A stretch of DNA of 64,000 nt from Rhodococcus sp. KRD162 (GTDB taxonomy: Bacteria; Actinomycetota; Actinomycetes; Mycobacteriales; Mycobacteriaceae): positions 430,575 through 494,574 of the forward strand of contig NZ_JABFAU010000005.1 of assembly GCF_017168335.1 (NCBI RefSeq), given 5' to 3'. The position numbers and the translations under genes were made by a program. The notes beneath the pieces are model-generated. The model did not search any database and had not been told where the DNA came from. It saw nothing but the letters and a program-made list of their open reading frames with translations. Every line of letters begins with the position of its first letter. Positions within the stretch are counted from its first letter, which is position 1. This document shows positions 47,060 to 56,277 of this stretch, piece after piece.

Positions 47060-47901
47060 CAGGGTTGCACCAGTGGGCCGTAGGCGTCGGGTCTGCGGTC
47101 GCGATAGAACGCCCATCGGTCTCGCACCACCTTGATCAGATCCATGTCGAGATCGCGGACGATGATCTCGGGCTCGGAGTCCGAGGCAACCTCGCCGACG
47201 AACTTGCCCTCGGGATCGACGAAGTAGCTGGTCCCGTAGAAATCGTCGTCACCGTATTCGGATTCGATTCCGACCCGGTTGATCGCACCGACGTAATATT
47301 CGTTGGCGACGGCCGAGGCAGGTTGTTCGAGCTTCCACAAATAGTTCGACAGCCCCCGCGAGGTGGCCGACGGATTGAAGACGATCTCGGCTCCCGCAAG
47401 GCCCAGTGCACGCCACCCCTCGGGAAAATGCCTGTCGTAACAGATGTACACACCGATTCGGCCGACCGCCGTGTCGAACACCGGCCACCCCAGATTGCCG
47501 GGCCGGAAGTAGAACTTCTCCCAGAAACCGTTCACGTGTGGAATATGGTGCTTTCGGTATTTACCGAGATAACTACCGTCGGCGTCCACGACGGCGGCGG
47601 TGTTGTAGAGAAGCCCGGGCTGCTCCTGCTCGTAGACCGGCAGAATCATCACGATGCCGAGTTCTTCGGCCAATGCGGCGAACCGGTCGACGGTAGGACC
47701 TGGTACCGATTCGGCGTACTCGTAGAACTTCGTGTCCTGCAGTTGACAGAAATACGGTCCGTAGAAAAGTTCTTGAAAACAGACGACTTTCGCGCCCTGC
47801 TCGGCGGCGGACCGAGCAAACCCCTCGTGTGCCCCGATCATCGATTCTTTGTCGCCGGTCCACGCGCTTTGGACCAATGCAGCTCGAACTGTGGACATCA
47901 T
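47059..47901 (-). CDS. Beta-ureidopropionase (N-carbamoyl-beta-alanine amidohydrolase)
   Basis: Nitrilase-superfamily enzyme that releases beta-alanine, ammonia and carbon dioxide from N-carbamoyl-beta-alanine. The Glu-Lys-Cys triad is E44 (CFQELFYGP), K117 (KYRKHHIPH) and C154 (VYICYDRHFPEGW). It has about 280 residues. The start is one of GTG 47907, ATG 47901 or ATG 47898; GGAG upstream favours the ATGs. It heads an eight-gene operon of overlapping or adjoining genes reaching 39702. Confidence 0.93.
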   Translation of the reverse strand: MMSTVRAALVQSAWTGDKESMIGAHEGFARSAAEQGAKVVCFQELFYGPYFCQLQDTKFYEYAESVPGPTVDRFAALAEELGIVMILPVYEQEQPGLLYNTAAVVDADGSYLGKYRKHHIPHVNGFWEKFYFRPGNLGWPVFDTAVGRIGVYICYDRHFPEGWRALGLAGAEIVFNPSATSRGLSNYLWKLEQPASAVANEYYVGAINRVGIESEYGDDDFYGTSYFVDPEGKFVGEVASDSEPEIIVRDLDMDLIKVVRDRWAFYRDRRPDAYGPLVQP

Positions 47902-48017
47902 TGGCACTCCATCTCTCGCTGGCTTGCACCCTCAAGATATTTTGCGCCGTGTTACGGGATCGTTCGCCCGGTTTCGTATGTATTAATCGTCCCGAGCGCG
48001 CCGAGGTGGCATGCTGG

Positions 48018-49529
48018 TCAGTCGCTCCGGACGAGCAGTGCGCGCACGGCGTCGATGGAGTCGGCGGTGGCGAGGGTCTTATCGGGTCGGTAACGCAGCA
48101 CGCGCGCGAATCGCAGGGCCACGCCGCCCGGGTAGCGCGAGCTGACCTGTACACCGTCGAGTTCGATTTCGACGATGAGTTCGGGGCGCAAATACACGGT
48201 GTGCTCGTCCCGATCTCGCTCGTGTTTCGGGAATTCGTCGGTCTGCCACTGCAACAGAACATCGGTCAGGCCTTTGAAGGTCTTACCGACCATGATCGGG
48301 TCACCGCCGTCGGGATCGCGAGCACCCAGATGCAGATTGGACAGGTAGCCGGTACGCCGCCCGTATCCCCATTCGGCACCGAGTACGACGAGGTCGAGCG
48401 TGTGCTCGGGTTTGACTTTCTGCCAGCTCTTTCCGCGTCGGCCTGCGGCGTACGGTGCACCGAGCGCCTTGAGCATGACCCCCTCGTGGCCGGCGTCGAG
48501 TGCAGCGTCGAAGTGGGCCGCTGCTTCGTCCGCGTCGGGCCGAACGACACTGGGAATTCGGTGCCCCGGTGCCACCCGGTCCAGTGCGGCCAGGCGCTGC
48601 TCCAACGGGGCATCGAGCAGGTCCTCGCCATCGAGGTGCAGGCAGTCGAAGAAGTACGGCTGCAGCAACAGCTCGTGTGCGCTCTCTGCGCCGAATCGGC
48701 TCATCGTTTCCTGAAACGGCCTGGGCCGGCCGCTGTCCTCCAGCGCGAGGGTCTCCCCGTCCAGGACCACCGAATCGCACGGCAGACCGCGAACCACCTC
48801 CACCAGCTCGGGCACACTCGCGGTGATGTCTCGCAGAGTTCGCGTGTAGATACTCACCTCGTTCTCGGAGCGATGCACCTGAATTCGAGCGCCGTCGAGC
48901 TTGTACTCGACGGTGACCTCGCCATCGAGCTGCTCCCAGGCACCGCGCAGCGATTCCGCGGGCGAGGCGAGCATCGGCCGAACCGGGCGTCCCACCTCGA
49001 GCCGAAATGCCTCGAGCGCCTCCACACCACCGGTGACAGCGGCAATCGCCGTCGCGGGCAACCGACCCGACAGCATGAATGCGCGACGCACCGGAGCCTG
49101 CGGCAGGTTCGTGGTCGCAGCAACAGCGTCGACCATGATTCCTTCGAGCGCACCCTGACGCAGCTCGCCGGTGACCAGCCGGATCAGAAACTGACGCTCC
49201 TCGGCGGTGCTACGGGAGAACAGGTCGGTCAGCAGTGCTACCCGGCGCGCAGCAGAGCCGGCTCCCGAGACCGCCGCGACCGAAGACATCGCATCGTCCA
49301 CCTGCGCCACCGTCAGCGTCGGGTCCTGCGTGGACGCCACGTCGAGATCGGCCAAGGTGCGCCATCCGACCCCTATCCGCCCCTGCGGCAGCTCCCCCGA
49401 CAGCCACGAGACGGCAGGTCCGATGTCGCCGACCTCCGCCTCGGCCAGCAGAGCCCTCAGCGCCTCGATCTTGACCTTGCGCGAACGCGTCGCGGCCACG
49501 GCGCGGGAGGTCTCGACGATCCTGGACAT
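48018..49529 (-). CDS. ligB: ATP-dependent DNA ligase, LigB/LigI type
   Basis: Seals DNA nicks with ATP; it is additional to the essential NAD ligase, which is not in this window. The 503 residues have an N-terminal helical DNA-binding domain (1-185), the adenylated lysine K210 in motif I EYKLDGARIQVHR, motif III-like DCLHLDGEDLLDAPL, GHEGVMLKAL (motif IV) and SWQKVKPEHTLDLV (motif V). It resembles mycobacterial LigB. The ATG at 49529 is preferred to near-upstream GTG/TTG codons. It is a single gene upstream of the pyrimidine operon. Confidence 0.94.
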   Translation of the reverse strand: MSRIVETSRAVAATRSRKVKIEALRALLAEAEVGDIGPAVSWLSGELPQGRIGVGWRTLADLDVASTQDPTLTVAQVDDAMSSVAAVSGAGSAARRVALLTDLFSRSTAEERQFLIRLVTGELRQGALEGIMVDAVAATTNLPQAPVRRAFMLSGRLPATAIAAVTGGVEALEAFRLEVGRPVRPMLASPAESLRGAWEQLDGEVTVEYKLDGARIQVHRSENEVSIYTRTLRDITASVPELVEVVRGLPCDSVVLDGETLALEDSGRPRPFQETMSRFGAESAHELLLQPYFFDCLHLDGEDLLDAPLEQRLAALDRVAPGHRIPSVVRPDADEAAAHFDAALDAGHEGVMLKALGAPYAAGRRGKSWQKVKPEHTLDLVVLGAEWGYGRRTGYLSNLHLGARDPDGGDPIMVGKTFKGLTDVLLQWQTDEFPKHERDRDEHTVYLRPELIVEIELDGVQVSSRYPGGVALRFARVLRYRPDKTLATADSIDAVRALLVRSD

Positions 49530-49701
49530 CAACACACGTCGAACATAACGCCAGACACCGACAGACCTGGCTCACCGGGTCATTCCGCAGGCTCCACCGC
49601 TGACATCCAATTGTTACCGGTGTGGCTCCTGCTCCTGGGGTTATTGCTGTTACGTTCGATTCATGTCCGCAACCTCCGTGCGATAGCGCATGACGGACGC
49701 C

Positions 49702-51294
49702 TCAGCTGAATCCCAGAACCCGGTCGCCCCACGCTGCGCGCATGTCACCGTCCGGATCGTCCACCAGAGTGTCGGCAGTGTCGATCACCAGAGTCCACCG
49801 CGACGTCTCGGTGTACGGAGCCCAGTGCTTGGATGCATCCAGGGCTGCGGGAACACCGTATCGCGCAAAAGCGAGCCAGCGTCTCTGCATTCGGGCCGAT
49901 ACCGCCATGGCCGGTTTCCGGCCGCCGAGCCAGAAGGTCGGGTCTCGGTTCAACGTTCCGAAGTTACCGAACACATATGGCAGTTCGGTGGCGTGTCCGG
50001 CGCCCACTCTGGCGGCCTTGAGCATCGGCGTTGCATGATCGAACCGATACATCCACGTCGGCGAGTGCCTACTGTGCGCGTCGGCAATCCACAGACTCGG
50101 CATGAGAAAACCTGCGTCGCGCGAGATGGCCTGCGCTCCAGCAGGTTTGTCACGATCGGGATATGCCGCCATGATCTCGGCAACCCGGTAGGCAGGCAGA
50201 TCGGCATGATCGTGGGCGATGGCCCGGAACATCTCCGAGACAGTGTCGGAGGTGATGGGCATCAACGGCGATTTCATGAACCGAAATATCGAGGGCTCGT
50301 CATGATTGGTGCCGATGATCAACGGGATCCGATGCGAGAGCCCCTTCTGAAACGCTGCCACCGGGTACCGCGGGACGATATCGCCGTCCACGACCGGCGA
50401 AAGCCCCAGCGTCCCAGGAACTCTCGTCGGAACCTCATAGCAGAGCGTGTCGCCTGCCGTGACCAACCTGGTGAAATGCATGTCGAGCAGCTCGCCGACA
50501 TCCGACGGGTCGACTCCCACCAACTCCAAGAATCTCGACGCCACGGCCGCACCTCGGTCGGGGCCGTACACCGACGTCGCAGGAGCGCTCTGCACGATAG
50601 CTCTGTGAAACAGGCCTTCGGCCTTCGGCGAGGTCATCAACGTGGTGATCGATGCAGCGCCGGAGGATTCTCCGAACAGGGTGATCTGGTCGCGATCGCC
50701 GCCGAAAGCGGAGATGCACTCACGCACCCACTCCAGGGCCGCGATCTGATCGCGCAGTCCGAGATTGGTCTCGAACGTGTGCTCGTCGGTGGAGAACGAG
50801 GAGAGATCGAGGAACCCGAAAGCACCGAGCCGGAAGTTGACGGTCACCACCACCGCGTCACCGTTCTCGCTCAGCTCACGGCCGTCGTACACGCGCTGCG
50901 CGGACGATCCGAGCGAGTACGCACCGCCGTGGATCCAGACCATGACCGGACGCAGTTCCCCGTCGGGACGCGGAGCCCAGACATTGAGAGACAGACAGTC
51001 CTCGGAAATCGACAACGACGGATCGATCGGCACCGGACTGTCGCGGCCCTGCGGAGCCATGGCCCCGAAGTCGAGGCCGTCGAGCACTCCGGACCACGGC
51101 CGCGGCGGCTGGGGCGCACGGAACCTGAGTGCGCCCACCGGTGGCGTCGCGTACGGAATGCCCCGCCACGCCACGACCGGCGATGCGTCTGCGGCGACCG
51201 GATAGCCGAGAACGTCTCCGTAGGGCGTGCTCACGCACACGGTGGCATCGGACGCGGTGGAATCGGACGCGGTGGATCCGGATGCGGTGTCCAT
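49702..51294 (-). CDS. Type B carboxylesterase
   Basis: Hydrolyses a carboxyl ester. The 530 residues have the family start WRGIPYATPPVGALRFRAP (about 43-61), SEDCLSLNVWAP (97-108), the oxyanion HGGAYSLG (122-129) and the nucleophile S210 in FGESSGAAS. There is no clear signal peptide; instead the N-terminus is a short TAS/DS-rich repeat stretch encoded by 15-bp tandem repeats. AGGAGG stands just before the ATG at 51294. Substrate unknown. Confidence 0.93.
   Translation of the reverse strand: MDTASGSTASDSTASDATVCVSTPYGDVLGYPVAADASPVVAWRGIPYATPPVGALRFRAPQPPRPWSGVLDGLDFGAMAPQGRDSPVPIDPSLSISEDCLSLNVWAPRPDGELRPVMVWIHGGAYSLGSSAQRVYDGRELSENGDAVVVTVNFRLGAFGFLDLSSFSTDEHTFETNLGLRDQIAALEWVRECISAFGGDRDQITLFGESSGAASITTLMTSPKAEGLFHRAIVQSAPATSVYGPDRGAAVASRFLELVGVDPSDVGELLDMHFTRLVTAGDTLCYEVPTRVPGTLGLSPVVDGDIVPRYPVAAFQKGLSHRIPLIIGTNHDEPSIFRFMKSPLMPITSDTVSEMFRAIAHDHADLPAYRVAEIMAAYPDRDKPAGAQAISRDAGFLMPSLWIADAHSRHSPTWMYRFDHATPMLKAARVGAGHATELPYVFGNFGTLNRDPTFWLGGRKPAMAVSARMQRRWLAFARYGVPAALDASKHWAPYTETSRWTLVIDTADTLVDDPDGDMRAAWGDRVLGFS
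51241..51285. repeat. Three 15-bp tandem repeats in the carboxylesterase 5' end
   Basis: On the plus strand ggtggcatcggacgc, ggtggaatcggacgc and ggtggatccggatgc follow one another. The copies diverge by one to three bases and encode the Ser/Thr/Asp-rich residues 4-18 of the esterase. Confidence 0.85.
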
Positions 51295-51392
51295 CGAACC
51301 TCCTGTTCCGTCGTTTCCCAACCTACCAACAACATCCACCGAGCCGGCGAGATCGAGCACCACGCCGACAACCTCGACAGAAGGATTCGCCG

Positions 51393-52058
51393 ATGAGGAA
51401 ATTGGGAAGTGTCGCAGTCGCCGTTGCGATGCTGGGCCTGGCCGCGTGCGGTTCGAGTGGCGGAGGAGACGGGCCGATGGCCACCGTCATCACCGACCGT
51501 CCCGCACCGATCACCGCAGTCCCGTCCGCGACCAGTGACCGAACTCCATCGAGTTCGGGCCAAACCACCACCACCACCACGACGACAACCACCATGCCGA
51601 CGACGAACACGGCAGCACCGACGAGTTCGTCTGCACCACAGGCGAACCCGCAGGACTACGCAGGCAAGGCACCCGGTTGGTACTACTTCTCGAGCCCCAG
51701 TGGAAAATTCGAGTGCGGAATAGCCGTGCTCGACACCTCCATCGCCGGATGCCACGGTTCGCTACCGGATTCGGCACCGAGGGTTCCCGGCATCGGTGCA
51801 TCGCGCACAGCCGTCGCACCCAATACGGTGCAATTGATCGCGGGGTCTGCGGCGAAGTTCGAGAGTCTGGGCGATCCCAAGTTTCACCGTTTCGAGGGCC
51901 CGGCTGCGGTCTTGCCGTACGGCGAGGTGCTCACCGTCGCCGGCAGCGGTTCCACCAACGGCCTGCAGTGCACGGTCGACGAGCAGACCGGGGTTACCTG
52001 CACCGATCAGGTCGGCCACGGGTTCACGGTCTCGGGCGATGATTTCGACCTTCGCTGA
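51393..52058 (+). CDS. Secreted lipoprotein of unknown function
   Basis: Predicted surface lipoprotein of 221 residues. The signal peptide ends in LAAC with acylated C19. A low-complexity Ser/Thr linker follows, including a run of about ten threonines near 57-67 and then PTTNTAAPTSSS. The C-terminal globular part (about 85-221) has four cysteines likely to form disulfides and a YYFSSPSGKFECGI motif seen in small exported actinobacterial proteins. It is divergent from the carboxylesterase gene. Confidence 0.85.
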   Translation: MRKLGSVAVAVAMLGLAACGSSGGGDGPMATVITDRPAPITAVPSATSDRTPSSSGQTTTTTTTTTTMPTTNTAAPTSSSAPQANPQDYAGKAPGWYYFSSPSGKFECGIAVLDTSIAGCHGSLPDSAPRVPGIGASRTAVAPNTVQLIAGSAAKFESLGDPKFHRFEGPAAVLPYGEVLTVAGSGSTNGLQCTVDEQTGVTCTDQVGHGFTVSGDDFDLR

Positions 52059-52176
52059 CGGTGTCGTTCGCGCGGCAAAATACCAGGCGTAATGTCCGAG
52101 GACTGTACGACAATTCCTGCCGTACGGTCTCCCCAGCGGCCGACGCCCGTGCGCGCGGCCGGAAGGTGCGTCACTC

Positions 52177-53574
52177 ATGAATCAGACCTCGGACCGCCAC
52201 ACAGCAAAGGTCATCGGCGTCAGCGTCGCCGCAGCTGTGGGCGGGTTCCTGTTCGGCTTCGACAGCTCGGTCATCAACGGAGCCGTCGACTCCATCGAGG
52301 AGAACTTCTCGCTCGGATCGTTCACCACAGGCTTCGTCGTGGCCATCGCTCTGCTCGGTTGCGCAGTCGGTGCCTGGTTCGCCGGAACCCTGGCCGACCG
52401 ATGGGGCCGCAAGAAAGTCATGCTGCTGGGCTCGGCCCTGTTCACCGTCTCGTCGATCGGTTCGGGTCTGGCGTTCAGCGTTCCCGATCTCATGCTCTGG
52501 CGAGTACTCGGCGGACTCGGCATCGGCATCGCGTCGGTGATCGCGCCGGCCTACATTGCCGAGATCGCTCCGGCGAAATGGCGCGGGTCGTTGGCCTCAC
52601 TCCAGCAGTTGGCCATCACCATCGGAATATTCGCGGCCTTGCTGTCGGATGCCATTCTCGCCGGTGTTGCAGGCAGCGCCTCCAACGACCTGTGGTTCGG
52701 CATCGAGGCCTGGCGCTGGATGTTCCTCGTCGGCGTCGTCCCAGCACTGGTCTACGGCGTTCTCGCGACCCTGATCCCCGAATCGCCGCGCTATCTGGTG
52801 GGTCAACATCTGGACGACGAGGCAGCCAGGGTCCTCACCGAGATCACCGGGGTGCTGCATCCGGATGAACGCGTGCACGAGATTCGGCTGACGCTGCGCA
52901 AGGAGAAGAACTCGTCCTTCGCCGATATCCGTGGTCCCAAATTCGGTCTGCATCCCATCGTGTGGGTCGGCATCACCATGGCCGTGCTGCAACAGCTGGT
53001 CGGCATCAACGCGATCTTCTACTACTCGACGACGCTGTGGCGCTCGGTGGGCTTCACCGAGGACCAGTCGTTCACCACCTCGGTCATCACCGCCGTGATC
53101 AACGTCGTCATGACCTTCGTCGCGATTTTGTTCGTCGACCGGATCGGCAGGCGCAAGCTGCTGATGTCGGGGTCGATCGGCATGTTCGTCGGGCTCGTCA
53201 TGGCCTCGGTGGCATTCTCGCAGTCGATCGGAAGCGGCGACGATGTCACACTGCCTGCTCCATGGGGTGCGATCGCCTTGGTCGGTGCCAACTTGTTCGT
53301 CATCTTCTTCGCATCCACCTGGGGTCCGATCATGTGGGTCATGCTCGGTGAGATGTTCCCCAATCGTATGCGAGCAATGGCGCTCGGCATCGGAACCGCG
53401 GCCAACTGGATCGCCAATTTCGCTGTCACACTTGCATTCCCGCCGCTGACGTCGGCAGTGGGCCTCTGGGTCATCTACGCCGGCTTCGCACTGTTCGCCG
53501 CGCTCTCCTTCTTCTTCGTCAACGCCAAGATCAGGGAGACCAAGGGCATGGAGCTCGAGGACATGTTGGGGTGA
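52177..53574 (+). CDS. MFS sugar porter
   Basis: Sugar:proton symporter family, 465 residues with twelve helices. Diagnostic motifs are GGFLFGFDSSVINGAV, ADRWGRKK, PESPRYLV after helix 6, QQLVGINAIFYYSTTLW in helix 7 and GPIMWVMLGEMFPNRMRA near helix 10. Glucose, galactose or xylose are the usual substrates; the exact sugar is unknown. GGAAGG lies 10 bases before the ATG. A strong terminator follows at 53599-53641. Confidence 0.95.
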   Translation: MNQTSDRHTAKVIGVSVAAAVGGFLFGFDSSVINGAVDSIEENFSLGSFTTGFVVAIALLGCAVGAWFAGTLADRWGRKKVMLLGSALFTVSSIGSGLAFSVPDLMLWRVLGGLGIGIASVIAPAYIAEIAPAKWRGSLASLQQLAITIGIFAALLSDAILAGVAGSASNDLWFGIEAWRWMFLVGVVPALVYGVLATLIPESPRYLVGQHLDDEAARVLTEITGVLHPDERVHEIRLTLRKEKNSSFADIRGPKFGLHPIVWVGITMAVLQQLVGINAIFYYSTTLWRSVGFTEDQSFTTSVITAVINVVMTFVAILFVDRIGRRKLLMSGSIGMFVGLVMASVAFSQSIGSGDDVTLPAPWGAIALVGANLFVIFFASTWGPIMWVMLGEMFPNRMRAMALGIGTAANWIANFAVTLAFPPLTSAVGLWVIYAGFALFAALSFFFVNAKIRETKGMELEDMLG

Positions 53575-53598
53575 GTCGGGACCGCAGATACAGGGGCG

Positions 53599-53641
53599 GC
53601 GACAGTAACACCGGGTGATCGGTGTTACTGTCGCTTTCGTT
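53599..53641 (+). terminator. Rho-independent terminator after the sugar porter gene
   Basis: GCGACAGTAACACC (53599-53612) and GGTGTTACTGTCGC (53621-53634) form a perfect 14-bp stem with an 8-base loop, followed by TTTCGTT. It lies 24 bases after the transporter stop and immediately before the riboswitch. Confidence 0.88.
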
Positions 53642-53643
53642 CT

Positions 53644-53724
53644 GACACGGGGTGTGTCCGCCGATGCGGATGCTGAGATCAAACCCGCCGAACCTGATGC
53701 AGGTAATACTGACGAAGGGATGTC
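53644..53724 (+). ncRNA. TPP (THI-box) riboswitch
   Basis: The THI-box core is recognisable: ACACGGGGTG at the 5' side, CTGAGAT at 53673-53679, ACCCGCCGAACCTGATGC, AGGTAATACTGACGAAGGGA, then TGTC closing P1 with GACA at 53644-53647. It lies directly before tenA. Its AAGGGA or the following GAGG also provides the Shine-Dalgarno for the ATG at 53731, so bound thiamine pyrophosphate would probably block translation rather than cause termination. Confidence 0.93.
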
Positions 53725-53730
53725 GAGGCG

Positions 53731-54453
53731 ATGACGCCTGTTGTATCTGCGGACCCGGTCCGCTTCACCGATCTACTGTGGGATGCCGCCGAGGACATTC
53801 GACACGCGATCGACGATCTCGAATTTCTCCGGCTACTCGGGGCAGGGGCGCTGCCGCTCGACGCATTCCGTCGATATCTCGAGCAGGACTCGCTCTACCT
53901 GGGCGGTTATGTGAAAGCGCTGTCCCTGGTCGCGGCGCATGCACCGTCCCCGACGGCCGGCGCATTCTGGGCAAGTGCCGCGGCCAGCGCCATGGACGAA
54001 GCGGCCTCGCACGAGTCGATGTTGACCGGTGGCGCTCTACCACCGTCGACGCAGACACCGGAGCCCTCGCCCGCATGCCTGGGATACACGTCCTACCTGA
54101 CCGCAACCGCAGCCACCGAGCCGTATCCCGTGGCGGCCGCTGCGGTGTTGCCGTGCTTCTGGATATACGCCGACGTCGGCCGCTCGCTCGCCCGTGCTGC
54201 GCAGGCCGTCCTCGATCGCGAACCCGAGCACCCGTACGCGCAGTGGGTGGCCGCGTACGACGCACCTGAGTTTCATGCCATCGTCGACGCCGCGAAGACC
54301 TTCGTGGACGACGCGGCAGCGTCCGCCACGCCGGCGCAGCGCCAGCAGATGCTCGACGCGTTCGTCGTCGCGTCGAGATACGAATTGATGTTCTGGGACA
54401 GCGCATTACATCCGACGCCGTGGCCCCTGGCCGGCGAGGCGGTGTCCGCATGA
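53731..54453 (+). CDS. tenA: TenA-family thiaminase II
   Basis: Hydrolyses aminopyrimidine thiamine breakdown products in salvage of the pyrimidine half of thiamine. The 240 residues carry the helical TenA fold, with EQDSLYLGGYVKALS near 51-65, a conserved C142 (LPCFWIYADVG) and E218 (SRYELMFWD) at the expected nucleophile and acid positions. It lies under TPP riboswitch control. It overlaps the binding-protein gene by 4 bases, so uptake and salvage are one operon. Confidence 0.9.
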   Translation: MTPVVSADPVRFTDLLWDAAEDIRHAIDDLEFLRLLGAGALPLDAFRRYLEQDSLYLGGYVKALSLVAAHAPSPTAGAFWASAAASAMDEAASHESMLTGGALPPSTQTPEPSPACLGYTSYLTATAATEPYPVAAAAVLPCFWIYADVGRSLARAAQAVLDREPEHPYAQWVAAYDAPEFHAIVDAAKTFVDDAAASATPAQRQQMLDAFVVASRYELMFWDSALHPTPWPLAGEAVSA

Positions 54454-55463
54454 GAACTGTTCGAATTCTCGCCGCACTCGCGGCGGCCGCCCTTGTGACG
54501 ACCGGACTGGTCGGCTGCTCCCAATCGACCGACTCCAACACAATTCGGTTCGCCCTCGATTGGACGCCGAACACCAACCACACCGGCCTCTACGTCGCCA
54601 TGCAGGAGGGGTTTTTCGCCGATGCCGGGCTGAACGTGGAGATTCTGCCGTACAACAACACCGCGGCCGACACCCTCGTCGATGCCGGCAACGCCGAATT
54701 CGGCATCAGCACCCAGAGTTCGGGGGTGTTCGCCACCTCCTCCGGCGCACAGACCATATCGGTTCTCGCACCGCTTCGGCACTGGGCAACGGGAATCGGA
54801 GTTCGGGCGGACCGAGACGACATCCCGAGCCCGAAGGCGCTCGACGGCAAGGTCTACGCCGGTTTCGGCGAATCCGGTGAACAGGCCAGCCTCGAGAAGG
54901 TCATCGAAAACGATGGCGGCACAGGTGAATTCAAGACCGTGGTATTGGGAACCTCGGCATACGAGGCGGTGTATTCGGGTACCGCTGATTTCACCGTCTC
55001 GTACTTCGCTTGGGAGGGAATCGAAGCCGAGCACAGCGGTACTCCCATGAAGTACTTCGACTACACCGACTACGGATTTCCCGACGCCTATGCCATCACC
55101 ATCAGCGGCAGCAAACCCTGGCTCGAGGCGCACCCGGACGAGGCGAGGAAGTTCGTACAGGCGCTTGCGCGCGGCTACCAGCTCGCCGCCGACGATCCGG
55201 ACAGGGCCGCCCAGGATTTGATCGACGCCAATCCTGGAACCTTCACCGACGAGTCTCTCGTCTTCGAGAGCCAGGAAATGCTCGCGTCGAAGTACATGAA
55301 GGACGCCTCCGGCGAGGTGGGGCGACAGAGCCTCGACCAATGGACCGGTTACTCGAAGTTCCTGTACGAGAGCGGCGTTCTGGCCGATCAGAACGGTGCG
55401 CCTCTGACGACCGAGCCGGACTGGTCGACCTACTTCACCAATGAGTACCTCGGCGATCGGTGA
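54450..55463 (+). CDS. thiY: Thiamine-precursor ABC binding lipoprotein (ThiY-like)
   Basis: Captures a pyrimidine thiamine precursor such as N-formyl-4-amino-5-aminomethyl-2-methylpyrimidine. The 337 residues have a lipoprotein signal with C23 (LVGCSQ), then the NMT1/THI5 domain beginning IRFALDWTPNTNHTGLYVA, which is the classical THI5 segment. The name ThiY rests on this, the riboswitch and TenA. The stop lies within the start of the permease gene (23-base overlap). Confidence 0.9.
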   Translation: MRTVRILAALAAAALVTTGLVGCSQSTDSNTIRFALDWTPNTNHTGLYVAMQEGFFADAGLNVEILPYNNTAADTLVDAGNAEFGISTQSSGVFATSSGAQTISVLAPLRHWATGIGVRADRDDIPSPKALDGKVYAGFGESGEQASLEKVIENDGGTGEFKTVVLGTSAYEAVYSGTADFTVSYFAWEGIEAEHSGTPMKYFDYTDYGFPDAYAITISGSKPWLEAHPDEARKFVQALARGYQLAADDPDRAAQDLIDANPGTFTDESLVFESQEMLASKYMKDASGEVGRQSLDQWTGYSKFLYESGVLADQNGAPLTTEPDWSTYFTNEYLGDR

Positions 55464-56277
55464 GGCCGTTGCCGCTGACCGAGGCACATACTCGTTCAGC
55501 GGTATCCGGACCTCCGTGCGTTGGGCGTGGCCGGCGGTCACTGTCGTCGTCGCGCTGATTGCCGCGTGGCAGCTCTACGTCCAGATCAGCGGCATCCGAC
55601 CACAGGTATTGCCGTCGCCTGCTCGGGTGGTGGTCCAGGGTTGGGCACAGCGTGACGCGATCGCCGAGAATGCGGCCGCTACCCTGCAGGTGACGTTGGT
55701 CGGATTTGCGGTCTCTTTGGCCCTGGCCTGGTTGCTGGCAATCGCGGTCGACTTCTCGCCGTGGCTGCGGCGTGCCTTCGTGCCGCTGTTCGTGGTCTCG
55801 CAGACCCTTCCGATCATCGCGATCGCGCCGCTGTTGATCATCTGGTTCGGTTTCGGCCTGCTCCCGAAGATTTTGGTGATTGCTCTGGCCACGTTCTTTC
55901 CCATGGCCATTGGACTGATCGAAGGGTTCGCCGCCGCCGATCGCGAAGCACGATCTCTGTTGGCCGGCATGGGTGCCTCACGCTGGCAGCAGTTCCGGTA
56001 CGTGCGGCTTCCGTCCTCGCTTCCTCGCTTCTTCACCTCGCTGCGCATCGGGATCACCTACGCCGTCGTCGGTGCGATTTTCGCCGAGTATGCCGGGGCA
56101 AGTGCGGGGCTCGGCATCTACATGAGCCAGCAGAAGAACTCGTTTCGGACCGATCTGGTCCTGGCTGCAGTTGCCGTCACAGCGGCGATCAGTGTGATTC
56201 TGTTCGTCGCCACATTCGTCGTCGAGCGCCTCGTCGCGCCGTGGGCCAGGGGTGGTTCAGGGGGACTTCATGGCTGA
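55441..56277 (+). CDS. thiX: Thiamine-precursor ABC permease (ThiX-like)
   Basis: Membrane channel of the transporter. The 278 residues have about six helices, with the coupling loop EGFAAADREARSLLAGMGASRW near the middle, as in SsuC-type permeases. It overlaps the binding-protein gene by 23 bases and the ATPase gene by 8. It probably forms a homodimer, as there is a single permease gene. Confidence 0.92.
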   Translation: MSTSAIGEAVAADRGTYSFSGIRTSVRWAWPAVTVVVALIAAWQLYVQISGIRPQVLPSPARVVVQGWAQRDAIAENAAATLQVTLVGFAVSLALAWLLAIAVDFSPWLRRAFVPLFVVSQTLPIIAIAPLLIIWFGFGLLPKILVIALATFFPMAIGLIEGFAAADREARSLLAGMGASRWQQFRYVRLPSSLPRFFTSLRIGITYAVVGAIFAEYAGASAGLGIYMSQQKNSFRTDLVLAAVAVTAAISVILFVATFVVERLVAPWARGGSGGLHG

